Source: CAZYQW01 sp964649825
GTDB lineage: Bacteria > Planctomycetota > B15-G4 > JADJEK01
Direction of reading: 5' to 3'
Assembly: GCA_964649825.1 (NCBI GenBank)
Contig: CAZYQW010000037.1
Span: 1-28,881 of the forward strand
DNA: 28,881 nt
Shown here: positions 16,747 through 25,005 of the stretch, piece by piece
How the letters are laid out: each line of letters starts with the position of its first letter
Numbering within the stretch: the stretch's first letter is position 1
Translations under genes and position numbers: made by a program
Notes under the pieces: model-generated
Seen by the model: only the letters and a program-made list of their open reading frames with translations
Told to the model about the DNA's origin: nothing
The model's database searches: none

Positions 16747-18470
16747 TTCGTCGGTTCCCGGAAGCGGATGTCGCGCAGGTCGAGCTCGACGTTCGCCTGT
16801 CCGCGGAAGAGCGTCATGCGCGGGATGAACGCGAGGGAGAACGCGCCGCCGTCGCGGAGTCGCTCGGCGTGCCGCGCGAGGCCGTAGCCGATCACCTTGC
16901 GGCGCACGTCGTTCTGCCGCGCGACGAAGGTGAGGTGGTTCTGGTTCTTGCCGACGACGCGCGGCGGACCGTCGGTCTCGATGCCCGGCGACACGAAGAT
17001 CGGGGACGCCATTCCCTCGCCGAACGGAGCGAGCCGATTGATCTCGTACATCAACGACGGAGTCAGCACGCCGAGCGGCACCTCCGCATCGATGCGGAGC
17101 TCCGGACTGTTCTCGCGCGGGCCGTGTCGTTCCGCGAACTGGATGAGTGAGCGCCGAAACCCGTCGAACCGCGACTCCTCGATCTCCAGGCCGGCTGCGA
17201 ACGCATGGCCGCCGAAACCAACCAGATGTTCGCGGCAGGCGTCGAACGCGGCGTAGAGGTCGAATCCGCCGATCGATCGTCCGGAGCCTCGGCCGCGGCC
17301 ATCCCGGGTCGCGATCAGGACAGTCGGACGGTTGTAGGCCGCGGCAAGGCGCGAGGCGACGATGCCGACGATGCCCGCGTGCCACGATGGATCGGCGAGC
17401 ACGATGATCGGGTCGTGGTCCGCTCCGGCCTCGGCGACCCGACGGTGCGCGCTCGCCACGATCGTGGCCTCGATCTCCTGGCGCTCGCCGTTCTTCCGAT
17501 CGAGCTCGCGCGCGTAGAGCTGGGCCTCGTCCTTGGTCTCGGCCAGCATGAGCGCGAGGGCCTGGTCGGCCTGGCCGAGGCGGCCGGCCGCGTTGATGCG
17601 CGGTCCGAGTCGAAACGAGATGTCGTCCGACTGAACCTCTTTCGACACCTCCGCGATCGCCAGCAGCGCGCGCAGGCCCGGATGGTCGGTCTCCTGGAGG
17701 GCGGCCAGGCCGGTGCGTGCAAAGATCCGGTTCTCGCCGATGAGCGGGACGCAGTCGCAGATCGTCGCCATGGCCACGAACGCGATCGAATGACGGATCA
17801 GGTCGCACATCGCGTCGCGGTTCCGTCCTCGCGCCGGGAGGCGGCTCGCGAGGCCGGACAGGAGCTGGAACGCGACGCCGGTCCCGCACAGGTACCGGAA
17901 CGGATAGCCGCACCCGGACCACTTCGGGTTCAAGAGTGCGAACGCATTCGGCACCGTTTCCGGCGGCTCGTGGTGGTCGCACACGATCACGTCGACGCCG
18001 TCGGCCTGCAGCTTGGCGATTCGCTCGACCGCGGTCGTGCCGTTGTCGACGGTCACCACGACGCGCGCCTTGTTCGCCGCGATGAACGCGAGACCGCGCT
18101 CGGTCAGCGAGTATCCCTCCTCAAGGCGGTTCGGGATGTAGGCCCGGACGTCGCCGCCGACCGCCCGCAGGAACCCGGTGAGGAGCGCCGTGCCGGAGAC
18201 GCCGTCCACGTCGGAGTCGCCGTAGACGACGATCGTCTCGCGTCGCTTGAGCGCGGCCGCCAGCCGCTCGACCGCCCGCTCCATGTGGCTCATGGTGTAC
18301 GGATCCGACAGCGACGAAAGGCCCGGATCCAGGAAGTCCACCGCCTGGTCACGGTTCTTGATCCCGCGATTCACCAGCAGCCGAGCCGCGATCCGGGAGA
18401 TCGAGAACGACCGCGCGAGCTGTTCTTGGAGGTGGGGTTCCTCGGGGTGGAAGCTCCAGCGGTAATCCAT
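16743..18470 (-). CDS. recJ: Single-stranded-DNA-specific exonuclease RecJ
   Basis: 575 residues, normal for RecJ. The DHH phosphoesterase core is clear: VVYGDSDVDGVSG (85-89 bear the metal-binding Asp residues), VTVDNGTT (140-146), and the D165-H-H motif. The DHHA1 half has GFGGHAFAAGLEIEE, and a C-terminal OB-like domain carries QNHLTFVARQ and ends in LRDIRFREP. RecJ degrades single-stranded DNA 5' to 3' in recombination and repair. Motif I usually reads DYDVDG or DFDADG. Here the aromatic residue is Ser86, but both aspartates are kept. ATG 18470 fits the family's N-terminus. The frame stays open far upstream, but that part is antisense to selA and selD. Confidence 0.94.
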   Translation of the reverse strand: MDYRWSFHPEEPHLQEQLARSFSISRIAARLLVNRGIKNRDQAVDFLDPGLSSLSDPYTMSHMERAVERLAAALKRRETIVVYGDSDVDGVSGTALLTGFLRAVGGDVRAYIPNRLEEGYSLTERGLAFIAANKARVVVTVDNGTTAVERIAKLQADGVDVIVCDHHEPPETVPNAFALLNPKWSGCGYPFRYLCGTGVAFQLLSGLASRLPARGRNRDAMCDLIRHSIAFVAMATICDCVPLIGENRIFARTGLAALQETDHPGLRALLAIAEVSKEVQSDDISFRLGPRINAAGRLGQADQALALMLAETKDEAQLYARELDRKNGERQEIEATIVASAHRRVAEAGADHDPIIVLADPSWHAGIVGIVASRLAAAYNRPTVLIATRDGRGRGSGRSIGGFDLYAAFDACREHLVGFGGHAFAAGLEIEESRFDGFRRSLIQFAERHGPRENSPELRIDAEVPLGVLTPSLMYEINRLAPFGEGMASPIFVSPGIETDGPPRVVGKNQNHLTFVARQNDVRRKVIGYGLARHAERLRDGGAFSLAFIPRMTLFRGQANVELDLRDIRFREPTK

Positions 18471-18583
18471 GCGGCGATGCAACCCGGGACGCAGGAGCCG
18501 GTCAAGCGAGAAGCCGGCCGCGGCGGCCGAAGCTGCAGAAGCACGGACCGGCACCTCGAGTACGACCGGCGGGCTCGAGCGGG

Positions 18584-18623
18584 CCTCTGCGCCTCTCGCG
18601 CCCCTTGTGTTCCGTGTGTCACG
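18584..18623. repeat. Degenerate CTCTG/GTGT-rich intergenic repeat arm
   Basis: In the 213-base divergent region between recJ and selA, CCTCTGCGCCTCTCGCGCCC is followed by CTTGTGTTCCGTGTGTCACG. The wording resembles the right arm of the inverted repeat at 7280-7301 (CCCCTGTGTCTCTGTGACTC). No matching opposite arm is seen here, so this may be a decayed copy. The region must also hold the recJ and selA promoters, but I see no convincing -35/-10 pair. Confidence 0.35.
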
Positions 18624-18683
18624 ACTGTGCGGCGTGAGACCGTAGGCTCTTCGCTTGCGCTCGATCGTTCGTAGAGTAGGGGC

Positions 18684-20090
18684 ATGAGCGACCCTCGCGC
18701 TTCGCTGCGCCGCATCCCCAAGATCGACGTCCTGCTCGAGCGTGCGGCGTCGGCCGAAGGTCTCGTCGCGTTGCCGCGCGCACTGTTGATCGAGGCGGTG
18801 CGTGACGTCGTGGAGGCGTACCGGCGCGACGTCGCCGGCGGGGGCGGCGACCTCGCCGCCGGCGGCGAGTACTTCGACACGGACGCGTGGCTCGGCGCCG
18901 TTCGAGACTGGGTGTCGCGGCGTCTCCGGCGCAAGCACGTCCGCGTGGTGAACGCGACCGGGATCCTCCTCCACACCGGGATCGGCCGGGCGCCGCTGTC
19001 GGACGCCGCGATCGAGGCGGCGGCGGCGGCCGCCCGCTATGCCGTCGTCGAGGTGGACCCCGACTCCGGTGAGCGCGACCTGCGGGAGAGTCGGATCGCG
19101 GAGCTGCTCTGCGAGCTGACGGGGGCGGAGGCGGCCACGGTGTGCAACAACAACGCGGCGGCGACGCTCCTCGCGCTCGGCGCGCTGGCGGCGGGTCGTG
19201 AGGTGATCGTCGCGCGCGGCGAGCTGGTGGAGATCGGCGGTGGCTTCCGCATGCCCGACGTGATGGCTGCGTCGGGCTGCCGCCTGCGCGAGGTCGGCAC
19301 CACGAATCGGACCTACGCGCGGGACTACGAGGCCGCGATCGGCGATCAGACCGGCCTCCTCTTGAAGGTCCATACGTCGAACTTCCGCATCGTCGGTTTC
19401 ACGCACGAGCCGGCGGAGGAGGAACTCGCCGACCTGTCGCGGCAGTTCGGGATTCCGTACGTGTACGACCTCGGATCGGGCATGCTTCGGCCCGTCGACG
19501 TGGTGCCGCTTTCCGGCGAGCCGGACGTTCGTGCCGCGGTCGCCCGCGGCGCAGACGTCGTGACGTTCTCGGGCGACAAGCTGCTCTGCGGGCCTCAGGC
19601 CGGGTTGATCGTCGGGCGGCGTGACCTCGTCGAGCGCATCCGAACCCATCCTTTCTACCGGGCGGTCCGGCCTGGCAAGCTCGACCTGGCCGCGCTCGAG
19701 GCGACGCTGCTCGCGTGGCGCGAGAGCGAGGTCGGCATCCCCGCGCTCCCGCTCTACCAGGCTCTCGCGCGGACCCGGGAGGATCTCCTCGCGACGGCGG
19801 ACGCGCTCGCGGCGGCGCTCGTGGAACAGGCCGGCGTCGCCATCGAGATCCTCGACACGGACGGCTTCCTTGGCTCGGGTTCGGCGCCGGTGCGTCGCGT
19901 GCCAGGAGTCGCGGTCGCGGTCGCGAAGGATGGCCTCTCGCCCGACCGCCTGGCCGATCGGCTGCGGCGTGGCGATCCGCGGGTCTTCCCGCGCATCGAT
20001 GACGGGCGCGTCCTGCTCGAGACGCGCGCGCTGTTCGAGTCGGATCGCGACCTTCTCCCCGCTGCCGTCGCGACGGCATGCGCGACTTGA
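18684..20090 (+). CDS. selA: L-seryl-tRNA(Sec) selenium transferase SelA
   Basis: 468 residues, the usual length for bacterial SelA. This PLP enzyme converts Ser-tRNA(Sec) to Sec-tRNA(Sec) with selenophosphate. It has the N-terminal LRRIPKIDVLLERA segment, VVNATGILLHTGIGRAPLS, ATVCNNNAAATLLAL, ISRGELVEIGG-type motif (here ARGELVEIGGGFRMPDVM), EVGTTNRT, and the PLP-binding FSGDKLLCGPQAG with K299. E. coli uses K295. Residues VHTSNFRIVGFT also match the family. ATG 18684 follows TAGGGG. selD begins 26 bases after the stop, so the two are presumably co-transcribed. Together with the tRNA-Sec gene at 26878 this shows that the organism makes selenocysteine. Confidence 0.96.
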   Translation: MSDPRASLRRIPKIDVLLERAASAEGLVALPRALLIEAVRDVVEAYRRDVAGGGGDLAAGGEYFDTDAWLGAVRDWVSRRLRRKHVRVVNATGILLHTGIGRAPLSDAAIEAAAAAARYAVVEVDPDSGERDLRESRIAELLCELTGAEAATVCNNNAAATLLALGALAAGREVIVARGELVEIGGGFRMPDVMAASGCRLREVGTTNRTYARDYEAAIGDQTGLLLKVHTSNFRIVGFTHEPAEEELADLSRQFGIPYVYDLGSGMLRPVDVVPLSGEPDVRAAVARGADVVTFSGDKLLCGPQAGLIVGRRDLVERIRTHPFYRAVRPGKLDLAALEATLLAWRESEVGIPALPLYQALARTREDLLATADALAAALVEQAGVAIEILDTDGFLGSGSAPVRRVPGVAVAVAKDGLSPDRLADRLRRGDPRVFPRIDDGRVLLETRALFESDRDLLPAAVATACAT

Positions 20091-20116
20091 CGTGTTGAGC
20101 GAATGAGGTGATCGAC

Positions 20117-21175
20117 GTGACGGATCGAGACGTGCGGAAGGAGATCGTCCGGCTGACGAACTACTCGTCCTGCGCGGGGTGAGCGGCGAAGCTGCCGCCG
20201 AAGGACCTCGTGAAGGTCCTCGCCAACCTCCCCGCGACGAAGCACGAGGCGCTCCTCGTCGGTTCGGACACGCTCGACGATGCCGGTGTCTATCGGCTCG
20301 ACGAGAGGACCGCGCTCGTGCAGACGCTCGACTTCTTTCCGCCCGTGGTCGACGATCCACGGTGGTTCGGGCGGATCGCGGCCGCGAACGCGTTGTCGGA
20401 CGTGTACGCGATGGGCGGACGCCCCCTCACCGCGATGAACATCGTCGGGTTCCCGAAGGAGCTCGACATCGCGATCCTCGGCGAGATCCTCCACGGGGGG
20501 GCAGAGAAGGTCGCCGAGGCCGGGGCCGTGCTCGTCGGCGGGCACTCGGTCCAGGACGCCGAGGTGAAGTACGGCCTGTCCGTGACCGGCATCGTCGACC
20601 CCGGAGCCATCTTGTCGAACGCGTCGGCCCGCGTGGGCGACGTGCTCGTGTTGACCAAGCCGATCGGCATGGGGACCATCAACACCGCGATCAAGATGCA
20701 GAAGATCGGCGCCGACCTGATCGAGGCGGCCTGCGAGCAGATGGCGACGTTGAACCGCGGGGCGTGCGACGCCGCGCTCGAGGTCGGTGTCCACTCCGTG
20801 ACCGACGTCACCGGATTCGGTCTGATGGGTCATGGACGCGGGATGGCGGAGGCGAGCGGGGTGACCCTCGAGTTCGTGGCCGATCACGTTCCGCTCTTCC
20901 CGGAGGCGCTCGAGCTCGCCGAGCAGAACCTGCTGTCGGGGGGCGCGTCGCGGACCCGGCTGTTTCTCGGTGCGACGGCCGAGATCCGCGGCTCGATCCC
21001 GTTCGCGCTCCAGCAGCTCTGTTTCGACGCCGAGACGTCCGGTGGTCTCCTCATCGCGGTCGCCGAAGAGAACGTCGACCGGCTTCTCGCCGCGCTCCGC
21101 CAGCGCGGCGTGCCGAACGCCGTGATCGGTCGAGTGCAGGCGCGGGCCGGCGAGGTCCGGGTCCGGCTCGTTTGA
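20117..21175 (+). CDS. selD: Selenophosphate synthetase SelD, itself a selenoprotein (UGA = Sec22)
   Basis: 352 residues, counting the in-frame TGA at 20180-20182 as selenocysteine. Read through, the N-terminus gives LTNYSSCAGUAAKLPPKDL, matching the family's catalytic loop in which Cys or Sec occupies exactly this place. Without read-through the protein would lose this catalytic segment. Downstream are DDAGVYRLDERTALVQTLDF, the phosphate-binding AAANALSDVYAMGGRP, VGGHSVQDAEVKYGLSVTG, and ETSGGLLIAV, all typical of SelD. The enzyme makes selenophosphate from selenide and ATP for SelA. GTG 20117 follows GAGGTGAT. GTG 20108 is the alternative. Protein-like sequence is continuous on both sides of TGA, which argues against a pseudogene. 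Confidence 0.93.
20183..20220 (+). promoter_or_regulatory. Candidate bacterial SECIS element in selD
   Basis: Two perfect hairpins follow the Sec UGA. GCGGC (20183-20187) pairs with GCCGC (20194-20198) around GAAGCT. AGGACCT (20202-20208) pairs with AGGTCCT (20214-20220) around the five-base loop CGTGA. The second loop begins 26 bases after UGA and has G as its second base. This fits the known bacterial SECIS rules of a small apical loop with an early G, about 16-37 bases downstream. SelB would bind it. Function is inferred from structure. Confidence 0.7.
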
Positions 21176-21311
21176 CCCGGTCCACGGGGAGCCCCGATCT
21201 CCCGATCGACCCACCTCGGCCCAGACGTGGCTTGCAACGCCAGAATCGACTATCCTTGCCCCGATCCAGCGAGATCCCTCGGAATCTCATGTCCCTGAAG
21301 AGCCCGGACCG

Positions 21312-22550
21312 ATGAGCAGCGAAGAGAAACTCGACGAGACGGCCATCCGTGCCCAAGTCGACGCGGCACTGAACCAGATGAGAGTGGCGGAGCCGACGCC
21401 GGCCGCGGAGTCCGCGACCGACGCCGACGAGAACGGGGGGTCGGACGACCCGCGTCTGCACAAAGGCAGGATCGTCTCCGTGCTCGCGAACGAGGTCCAC
21501 GTGGAGCTCGGCCCACGCACCCAAGGCATGATCTCGCTCGAGGAGTTCGAGGAGGCGCCGAGCCCGGGCCAGGAGTACGAGTTCAGCCTGGTCAGCATCC
21601 AGGACGGGCTCTGGACTCTGAGCCGCCGCGAGGCGAGAACCCTTGCCACGTGGCGCGACATGGAGAAGGGGCGGGCCGTCAAGGCGACGGTGATCGGCGA
21701 GAACTCCGGGGGACTCGAGCTGAAGATCGGCCCGGTTTCCGCGTTCATGCCCGCTTCCGAGATCTCGACGCACCGCGTGGAGGACTTCACGCAGTTCGTC
21801 GGCCAGACGTGGGTCTGCGAGGTCGTCGAGGTCAACCGCCGCAAGAAGCGGATCGTCCTCTCGCGGCGCGCGATCCTGATGACCGAGAAGCGCGAGGCCC
21901 GCGAGCGGACGCTGCAAACGTTGTCGCCGGGTCAAGTCGTGCGCGGCAAGGTGGAGAAGCTCGAGCCGTTCGGTGCGTTCGTCGACATCGGCGGCGGCGT
22001 GACCGGGCTGCTCCACGTATCGAACATCTCGCACCAGCGAGTCGAGGACCCGGCGACGGTGCTCCAGGTCGGGCAGGACGTCGAGGTGCAGATCCTCGAG
22101 GTGAAGAACGGCGGGAAGCGCATCGGCCTCGGCATGAAGCAGCTCGCGGCGGATCCCTGGGACGCGTTCAAGTCCAAGGTCCGGGCGGGCCAGGTGATCC
22201 GGGGCAAGGTCGTGCGCGTCGCCGAGTTCGGCGCGTTCGTCGAGGTCGAGCCCGCGATCGAGGGCCTGCTCCACAAGTCGCAGCTCTCGTCGGAGCGCGT
22301 GAATCGGGTCGAGGACGCGGTCAAGGTCGGAGCCGAAGTGACCGTCCGCGTCGTGTCGATCGACCCGGCCGCCCGCCGCCTGTCCCTGTCCCGCCTCACC
22401 GAGCGCGGCGCGATGATCGGTTCCGAGGAGGACGTCGGGGGCGAGGACGTCGACAAGTACCTCGTCAGCGGCGCCGCGCCGACGAGCGGGACCAACCTCG
22501 GCGCGCTCTTGCGCGAGGCGCTCGCGAAGAAGGAGGGGAAGTCGCGCTGA
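21312..22550 (+). CDS. S1 RNA-binding protein with four S1 domains (ribosomal protein S1-like)
   Basis: 412 residues: an acidic, low-complexity N-terminus (1-47) and then four S1 (OB-fold) repeats at about 50-110, 118-190, 203-275 and 290-362. The last two are canonical (VRGKVEKLEPFGAFVDIGGG with GLLHVSNIS, and IRGKVVRVAEFGAFVEVEP with GLLHKSQLS). The first two are degenerate, as in S1 proteins where the leading domains bind the ribosome. It probably acts in mRNA binding or translation. Four-domain S1 relatives are known in several phyla, so it could be the S1 protein itself or a paralogue. It lies 136 bases after selD. The ATG overlaps the TGA of an eight-codon frame starting at 21289. Confidence 0.85.
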   Translation: MSSEEKLDETAIRAQVDAALNQMRVAEPTPAAESATDADENGGSDDPRLHKGRIVSVLANEVHVELGPRTQGMISLEEFEEAPSPGQEYEFSLVSIQDGLWTLSRREARTLATWRDMEKGRAVKATVIGENSGGLELKIGPVSAFMPASEISTHRVEDFTQFVGQTWVCEVVEVNRRKKRIVLSRRAILMTEKREARERTLQTLSPGQVVRGKVEKLEPFGAFVDIGGGVTGLLHVSNISHQRVEDPATVLQVGQDVEVQILEVKNGGKRIGLGMKQLAADPWDAFKSKVRAGQVIRGKVVRVAEFGAFVEVEPAIEGLLHKSQLSSERVNRVEDAVKVGAEVTVRVVSIDPAARRLSLSRLTERGAMIGSEEDVGGEDVDKYLVSGAAPTSGTNLGALLREALAKKEGKSR

Positions 22551-22609
22551 CGCCGTGGCGGCGGCGACGACCGCGCGGCGCCCGACGTTGGGGCGAGCGG
22601 TCCGCGGGC

Positions 22610-23725
22610 TTACTTCTGGAAGATCGGCAGGTACTCGGCCGGAAGCCGTAGGAGCAGGCACGCCATCGCCGTCGAGAACGCGTCGCCCGGCCCGACGCTG
22701 TTGTGCCAGCTCCCGTCCGCCCGTTGCCGGAGCAGCAGGTCGTCGCGCAAGCGGCGCCAGTACCGTTCCCATCGCCGTCCTCCCTCCATGTGCAGGGCCT
22801 GCGCGGCGTAGTAGTTCCCGTACCAGAAGTAGAAGTGATCGGCGTACCAGCCGCTGACCTCGTGGTAGTTCTCCTCGAGGAAGCGAATCGCCCCGTCGTA
22901 TCGCGACGGATCGTAGACGCCCGCGCTGTGGAGCGACGTGACGGCCGCGGCATTGATCGCGAACGACGTCTTCGTGTACGCGGCGCGGCCGTAGATCTTG
23001 TAGTAGAACGCACCCTCGTACTCGCCCGACTCGATGCGGCTCTGATCGACGTATTCAACGACGCGGTCGATGCAGCTCGCGTTCACACGGATGCCGATGT
23101 TGCGGGCGGCGCGCAGCGACTGGACCTGACAGACGGTGACCGAGAGGTCGGTCTCTTCGGTGAATGGGCTGTAGCGCCAGCCGCCGTGGGCGTTCTGCGC
23201 GCTCTCGATGAAGTGGACCGCCTTCCGCAGCGCATGGTCCACGTCGACGGCGCGGCTCTTCGACATGCCGTGGACCTGGCTCAAGAAGAGCGTGGCGAAA
23301 GCGTGGCTGTACATGCGGCTGCCATTGTCGGTCACGTAGCCGAGGTCGGTCTGATGACGGATCAGGTAGTCGATGGTGCGGTTCACGACGTCCCGATACG
23401 GGCCCCGGTCGGGGACGTGGCCGTCGGCCAGGAGGGCGAGGCCGGCCAGAGCCGAGACGCCGGGGTGACCTTCGCCCTCGATGCCGTCGCTGGTCGGATC
23501 GAAGATGACGAAACCGTCCCCTTGCTTGTGGCCGACGAACCCCGCCCAGCCGCCGCTCGCTTCCTGATGATCGACGAGCCATCGCAGGCCGCGTTGGACG
23601 GCACGCTCGATGTCGACGAGCCGTTCATCGCCCGCTCCGACCGGCACGTCGTCGCGGTCCGTCGCGATCCCGCCGGGGGCGAGGAAGATGGTGATCCCGA
23701 GCAGCGTGACGGGGGCGCGTCGCAT
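22610..23725 (-). CDS. Secreted prenyltransferase/terpenoid-cyclase-like repeat protein
   Basis: 371 residues with a short signal peptide (1-22). The rest is an alpha/alpha-toroid built of repeats like RGLRWLVDHQEASGGWAGF, ALRKAVHFIESAQNAHGGWR and LRDDLLLRQRADGSWHNS. The QxxxGGW phrasing is that of the squalene-cyclase/prenyltransferase repeat family. The catalytic DxDD motif of squalene-hopene cyclases is not seen, and the protein is about half their length, so it is probably not a cyclase. Proteins of this type are common in Planctomycetota, with unknown function. It is convergent with the S1 gene and divergent from the rhodanese gene, with about 110 bases between starts. Confidence 0.82.
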   Translation of the reverse strand: MRRAPVTLLGITIFLAPGGIATDRDDVPVGAGDERLVDIERAVQRGLRWLVDHQEASGGWAGFVGHKQGDGFVIFDPTSDGIEGEGHPGVSALAGLALLADGHVPDRGPYRDVVNRTIDYLIRHQTDLGYVTDNGSRMYSHAFATLFLSQVHGMSKSRAVDVDHALRKAVHFIESAQNAHGGWRYSPFTEETDLSVTVCQVQSLRAARNIGIRVNASCIDRVVEYVDQSRIESGEYEGAFYYKIYGRAAYTKTSFAINAAAVTSLHSAGVYDPSRYDGAIRFLEENYHEVSGWYADHFYFWYGNYYAAQALHMEGGRRWERYWRRLRDDLLLRQRADGSWHNSVGPGDAFSTAMACLLLRLPAEYLPIFQK

Positions 23726-23837
23726 GGGCCCATTCTACGGCTGCAGCGCAGTGGCGTGGGAACGCGGTTTGATGACTTCCCGGTTTCGTCGTGACACTCT
23801 GGGCCCCCTATGATCTCCGGACTGAACGGAGCCGCTC

Positions 23838-24494
23838 ATGAAGCAACTGTCGTCGATCCTGCTGGAGGCCGCCGCCGTACTGATCACGACGGTCGTCCTC
23901 GCCTTCGTCGCGAACGCGGTCTACTCCGACGGGTTGACGCTCGTCGGACGCAACTACTTCGTGGTCGAGTCGAAGCTGCCGGTCGACACCCAGCCGCCGC
24001 CGAGCGGCGGGGACGTCGACGGGGGCTCCGGCGACACGCCGACGGAGTCGCTCGAGGCCGACGATCCGGCGACCGCCGCCGTGGTCGAGCGGCTGCGCGA
24101 GAAGGGGATCCGGGTGAAGTCGCACGACGGAGTCGCGAAGCTCTACGAGTCGCCGGAGTATGCGGACGGTGCCTATGCCTTCGTCGACGCGCGCAACGAC
24201 GACCATTATCGAGCCGGTCACATCCCCGGCGCCTATCAGTTCGACCACTTCCACATGGAGCGCTACATTCCTCACGTCGTCCCCGCGTGTCAGGCGGCGA
24301 TCGAGGTCGTCGTGTACTGTTACGGCAAGGACTGCACCGACAGCGAGATCACGGCGCAGCACTTGATCAATCTCGGCGTCGATCCGACGATGCTCTCGGT
24401 GTACGTCGGGGGCATCCAGACCTGGTGCGAGAAGGGAATGCCGATCGAGAAGGGCGAACGCAGCAGTGGCGATACTGGAGAGTGCGACGGATGA
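23838..24494 (+). CDS. Membrane-anchored rhodanese-like protein
   Basis: 218 residues: one N-terminal membrane segment (about 8-27), then a Pro/Gly/Asp-rich linker (45-70). A rhodanese domain (about 90-210) follows, with YAFVDARNDDHYRAGHIPGA and the active loop C161-YGKD-C166-TDSE. The first Cys is the usual sulfur-carrying residue. A second Cys five residues on makes a possible disulfide pair. The orientation suggests a periplasmic domain. Rhodaneses carry persulfide sulfur; some act as redox or disulfide proteins. ATG 23838 follows GGAG. The stop overlaps the next gene as ATGA, so the pair is probably coupled in function. Confidence 0.85.
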   Translation: MKQLSSILLEAAAVLITTVVLAFVANAVYSDGLTLVGRNYFVVESKLPVDTQPPPSGGDVDGGSGDTPTESLEADDPATAAVVERLREKGIRVKSHDGVAKLYESPEYADGAYAFVDARNDDHYRAGHIPGAYQFDHFHMERYIPHVVPACQAAIEVVVYCYGKDCTDSEITAQHLINLGVDPTMLSVYVGGIQTWCEKGMPIEKGERSSGDTGECDG

Positions 24495-24976
24495 AGACCG
24501 CGTTGCCCCTCATCGCGCGCCTCCTGCTCGGCGCGACGTTCGTCGTGCTCGGTTTCAACAAGGCTCAGAACCCTTCCGACTTCCTGAAGGTGATCCGCGA
24601 GTACGAGCTGGTCCCGCTCGACCCGCCGGTGCTGATCAACTCGATCGCGGCGTTCCTGCCGTGGATGGAGATCGCGTGGGGTTTGATGCTCATCCTCGGG
24701 ATCGCGCTGCGTGGTACCGCGCTCGTCGTACTCGCGTCGCTCGCGGTGTTCACCGTCGCGATCGCGAACCGCGCCCTCGGCGTGTCGGCGGCCGGCGCGA
24801 TTCCGTTCTGCGAGGTGAAGTTCGACTGTGGCTGCGGGACGGGGGTGGAATACGTCTGCCGGAAGCTGCCCGAGAACGTGGGTCTGATGATCTGCGCACT
24901 CCTCGTGGTGCTGGCGTCGGTCCATCGCTTCGCGCTGCGGCCGGTCCTCTTCGCGCGGCGAGCGACCGAAGCGTGA
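24491..24976 (+). CDS. MauE/DoxX-family membrane protein
   Basis: 161 residues with four predicted membrane helices: LIARLLLGATFVVLGFNKA, the region around 48-70, 75-95, and 128-146. FNKAQNPSDFLKVIREYELVP and the helix pattern match the MauE/DoxX superfamily. MauE helps form disulfides in methylamine dehydrogenase, but no mau genes are present here. A loop between helices 3 and 4 carries four cysteines (C107, C113, C115, C123) in CEVKFDCGCGTGVEYVC, fitting a thiol-redox or metal-binding role. The start overlaps the rhodanese stop. A two-protein thiol/sulfur relay across the membrane is inference. Confidence 0.83.
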   Translation: MKTALPLIARLLLGATFVVLGFNKAQNPSDFLKVIREYELVPLDPPVLINSIAAFLPWMEIAWGLMLILGIALRGTALVVLASLAVFTVAIANRALGVSAAGAIPFCEVKFDCGCGTGVEYVCRKLPENVGLMICALLVVLASVHRFALRPVLFARRATEA

Positions 24977-25005
24977 CGTGATCCGCGGTCCGTTGCCGCG
25001 CGAGG

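Noticed and set aside
18471..20360. Long upstream extension of recJ on the minus strand
   Set aside because: It is antisense to selA and the start of selD, and its residues are unlike RecJ; ATG 18470 fits the family.
20210..21175. selD as a shorter gene starting at GTG 20210, or as a pseudogene with a stop codon
   Set aside because: The short version loses the catalytic loop. Sec decoding genes, a SECIS-like hairpin and continuous homology favour read-through at the UGA.
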